DNA of 56,325 bases, taken from positions 1-56,325 of the forward strand of contig NZ_LIQZ01000311.1 of assembly GCF_001418655.1 (NCBI RefSeq). The letters run 5' to 3'. Below, in pieces: positions 55,984-56,325 of the stretch (the stretch's first letter is position 1; every line of letters starts with the position of its first letter). Made by a program: the position numbers and the translations under genes. Below the pieces are notes generated by a model. The model worked only from the letters and a program-made list of their open reading frames with translations, was not told where the DNA came from and ran no database searches. This DNA is from Streptomyces phaeochromogenes (GTDB lineage Bacteria > Actinomycetota > Actinomycetes > Streptomycetales > Streptomycetaceae).

Positions 55984-56325
55984 ACAACCGTCGCGCCGGA
56001 AGCCGTGGGCGCTATGCGCGCCGGACGCGACGATGCTCCCGGGTGCGCAGGCCGTGGGCCTTGGCGGATGAGCGCAGCACGCCCTCGCGGACCAAGCCGT
56101 CGTGCTCGGCGGAGCGCGGCGTCGCGGCGTCGCGGCGGTGTCCGACAGCGTCTCGATCTGCAGCCACTGCAGGCCGCGTACGCGGAAACCGCAGTGGCAC
56201 AGCATCGCGACCACGTCGGTGACGAGCCGAAGCCCTATCCCCCCGACTGACGGGGATCGATGCCGGGGCGCCTTCCGTTCTCGCGCCCATCGCCTCCGGC
56301 CTCGGGCGGGGGCGGAGGCGGGGGC
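55984..56325. other. No supported gene at the right edge
   Basis: The last 342 bases show only overlapping shadow frames on both strands. One leftward frame (to about 56214) has a cysteine/aromatic-rich start (MVAMLCHCGFRVRGLQ) but then turns into Arg/Ala/Pro-rich sequence without family features, so a decayed gene fragment is possible. Confidence 0.3.

Overview
The window is high-GC, tightly packed chromosomal DNA from an actinomycete, almost certainly a Streptomyces. The signs are third-codon GC bias (which produces long antisense shadow reading frames), frequent GTG starts, GTGA/ATGA start-stop overlaps, many secreted CBM13 and Tat proteins, DUF5999 and DUF1996 genes, and two copies of the GCGCGGGGAACTGCGC-type intergenic hairpin repeat common in streptomycetes. 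I saw no rRNA, tRNA, CRISPR array, insertion sequence or phage gene.

Layout. 1-7.2 kb: 3' end of an FBP-like zinc protein, an FUSC-type membrane protein, a conserved hypothetical, a DUF2470 gene behind a good iron box, a TetR gene divergent from a CYP102-like P450, a cysteine-cluster/pentapeptide-repeat protein and a DUF5999 gene. 7.2-9.4 kb: a PIG-L deacetylase and an S33 peptidase. 9.5-25.4 kb: an L-rhamnose block. It holds a LacI regulator, a secreted BNR-propeller protein, RhaM, a lipoprotein/2-permease/ATPase importer, and, divergently, RhaI, fused RhaEW, RhaB and LutABC. Together these could import L-rhamnose, split it to DHAP and L-lactaldehyde, oxidise the latter to L-lactate and then to pyruvate. 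The divergent rhaT/rhaI gap has a promoter in each direction, each with a LacI-type palindrome downstream.

25.4-30 kb: an OpuC-type osmoprotectant ABC transporter whose ATPase gene is split from, and faces, its permease/binding-protein operon. A membrane-protein gene and a 25-bp tandem repeat lie between them. 30-35.1 kb: a membrane-anchored AA10 LPMO, a stand-alone squalene/phytoene synthase-like enzyme, and a coupled NTPase/receiver-like regulator pair. 35.2-41.2 kb: a MmyB-like regulator divergent from an SDR and a tautomerase, a Tat flavoprotein, DUF2255, an atypical SDR and a nitrobindin-like protein. 41.4-45.3 kb: a secreted DUF1996 protein, and an HxlR, quinone-reductase-like and SRPBCC gene set.

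45.5-50.1 kb: two adjacent secreted multidomain genes, ThuA-DUF1080-CBM13 and GSDH-PKD-CBM6-like-CBM13. They share a nearly identical CBM13 segment and end at an 18-bp perfect stem-loop. I infer an extracellular sugar-oxidation and 3-keto-glycoside cleavage pair; this is my best candidate for an undescribed system. 50.4-56.3 kb: a PLP threonine/serine dehydratase, then an FAH-family hydrolase/MFS exporter/MBL hydrolase set divergent from a TetR regulator with a clear palindromic operator. The last 340 bases hold no gene I can support.
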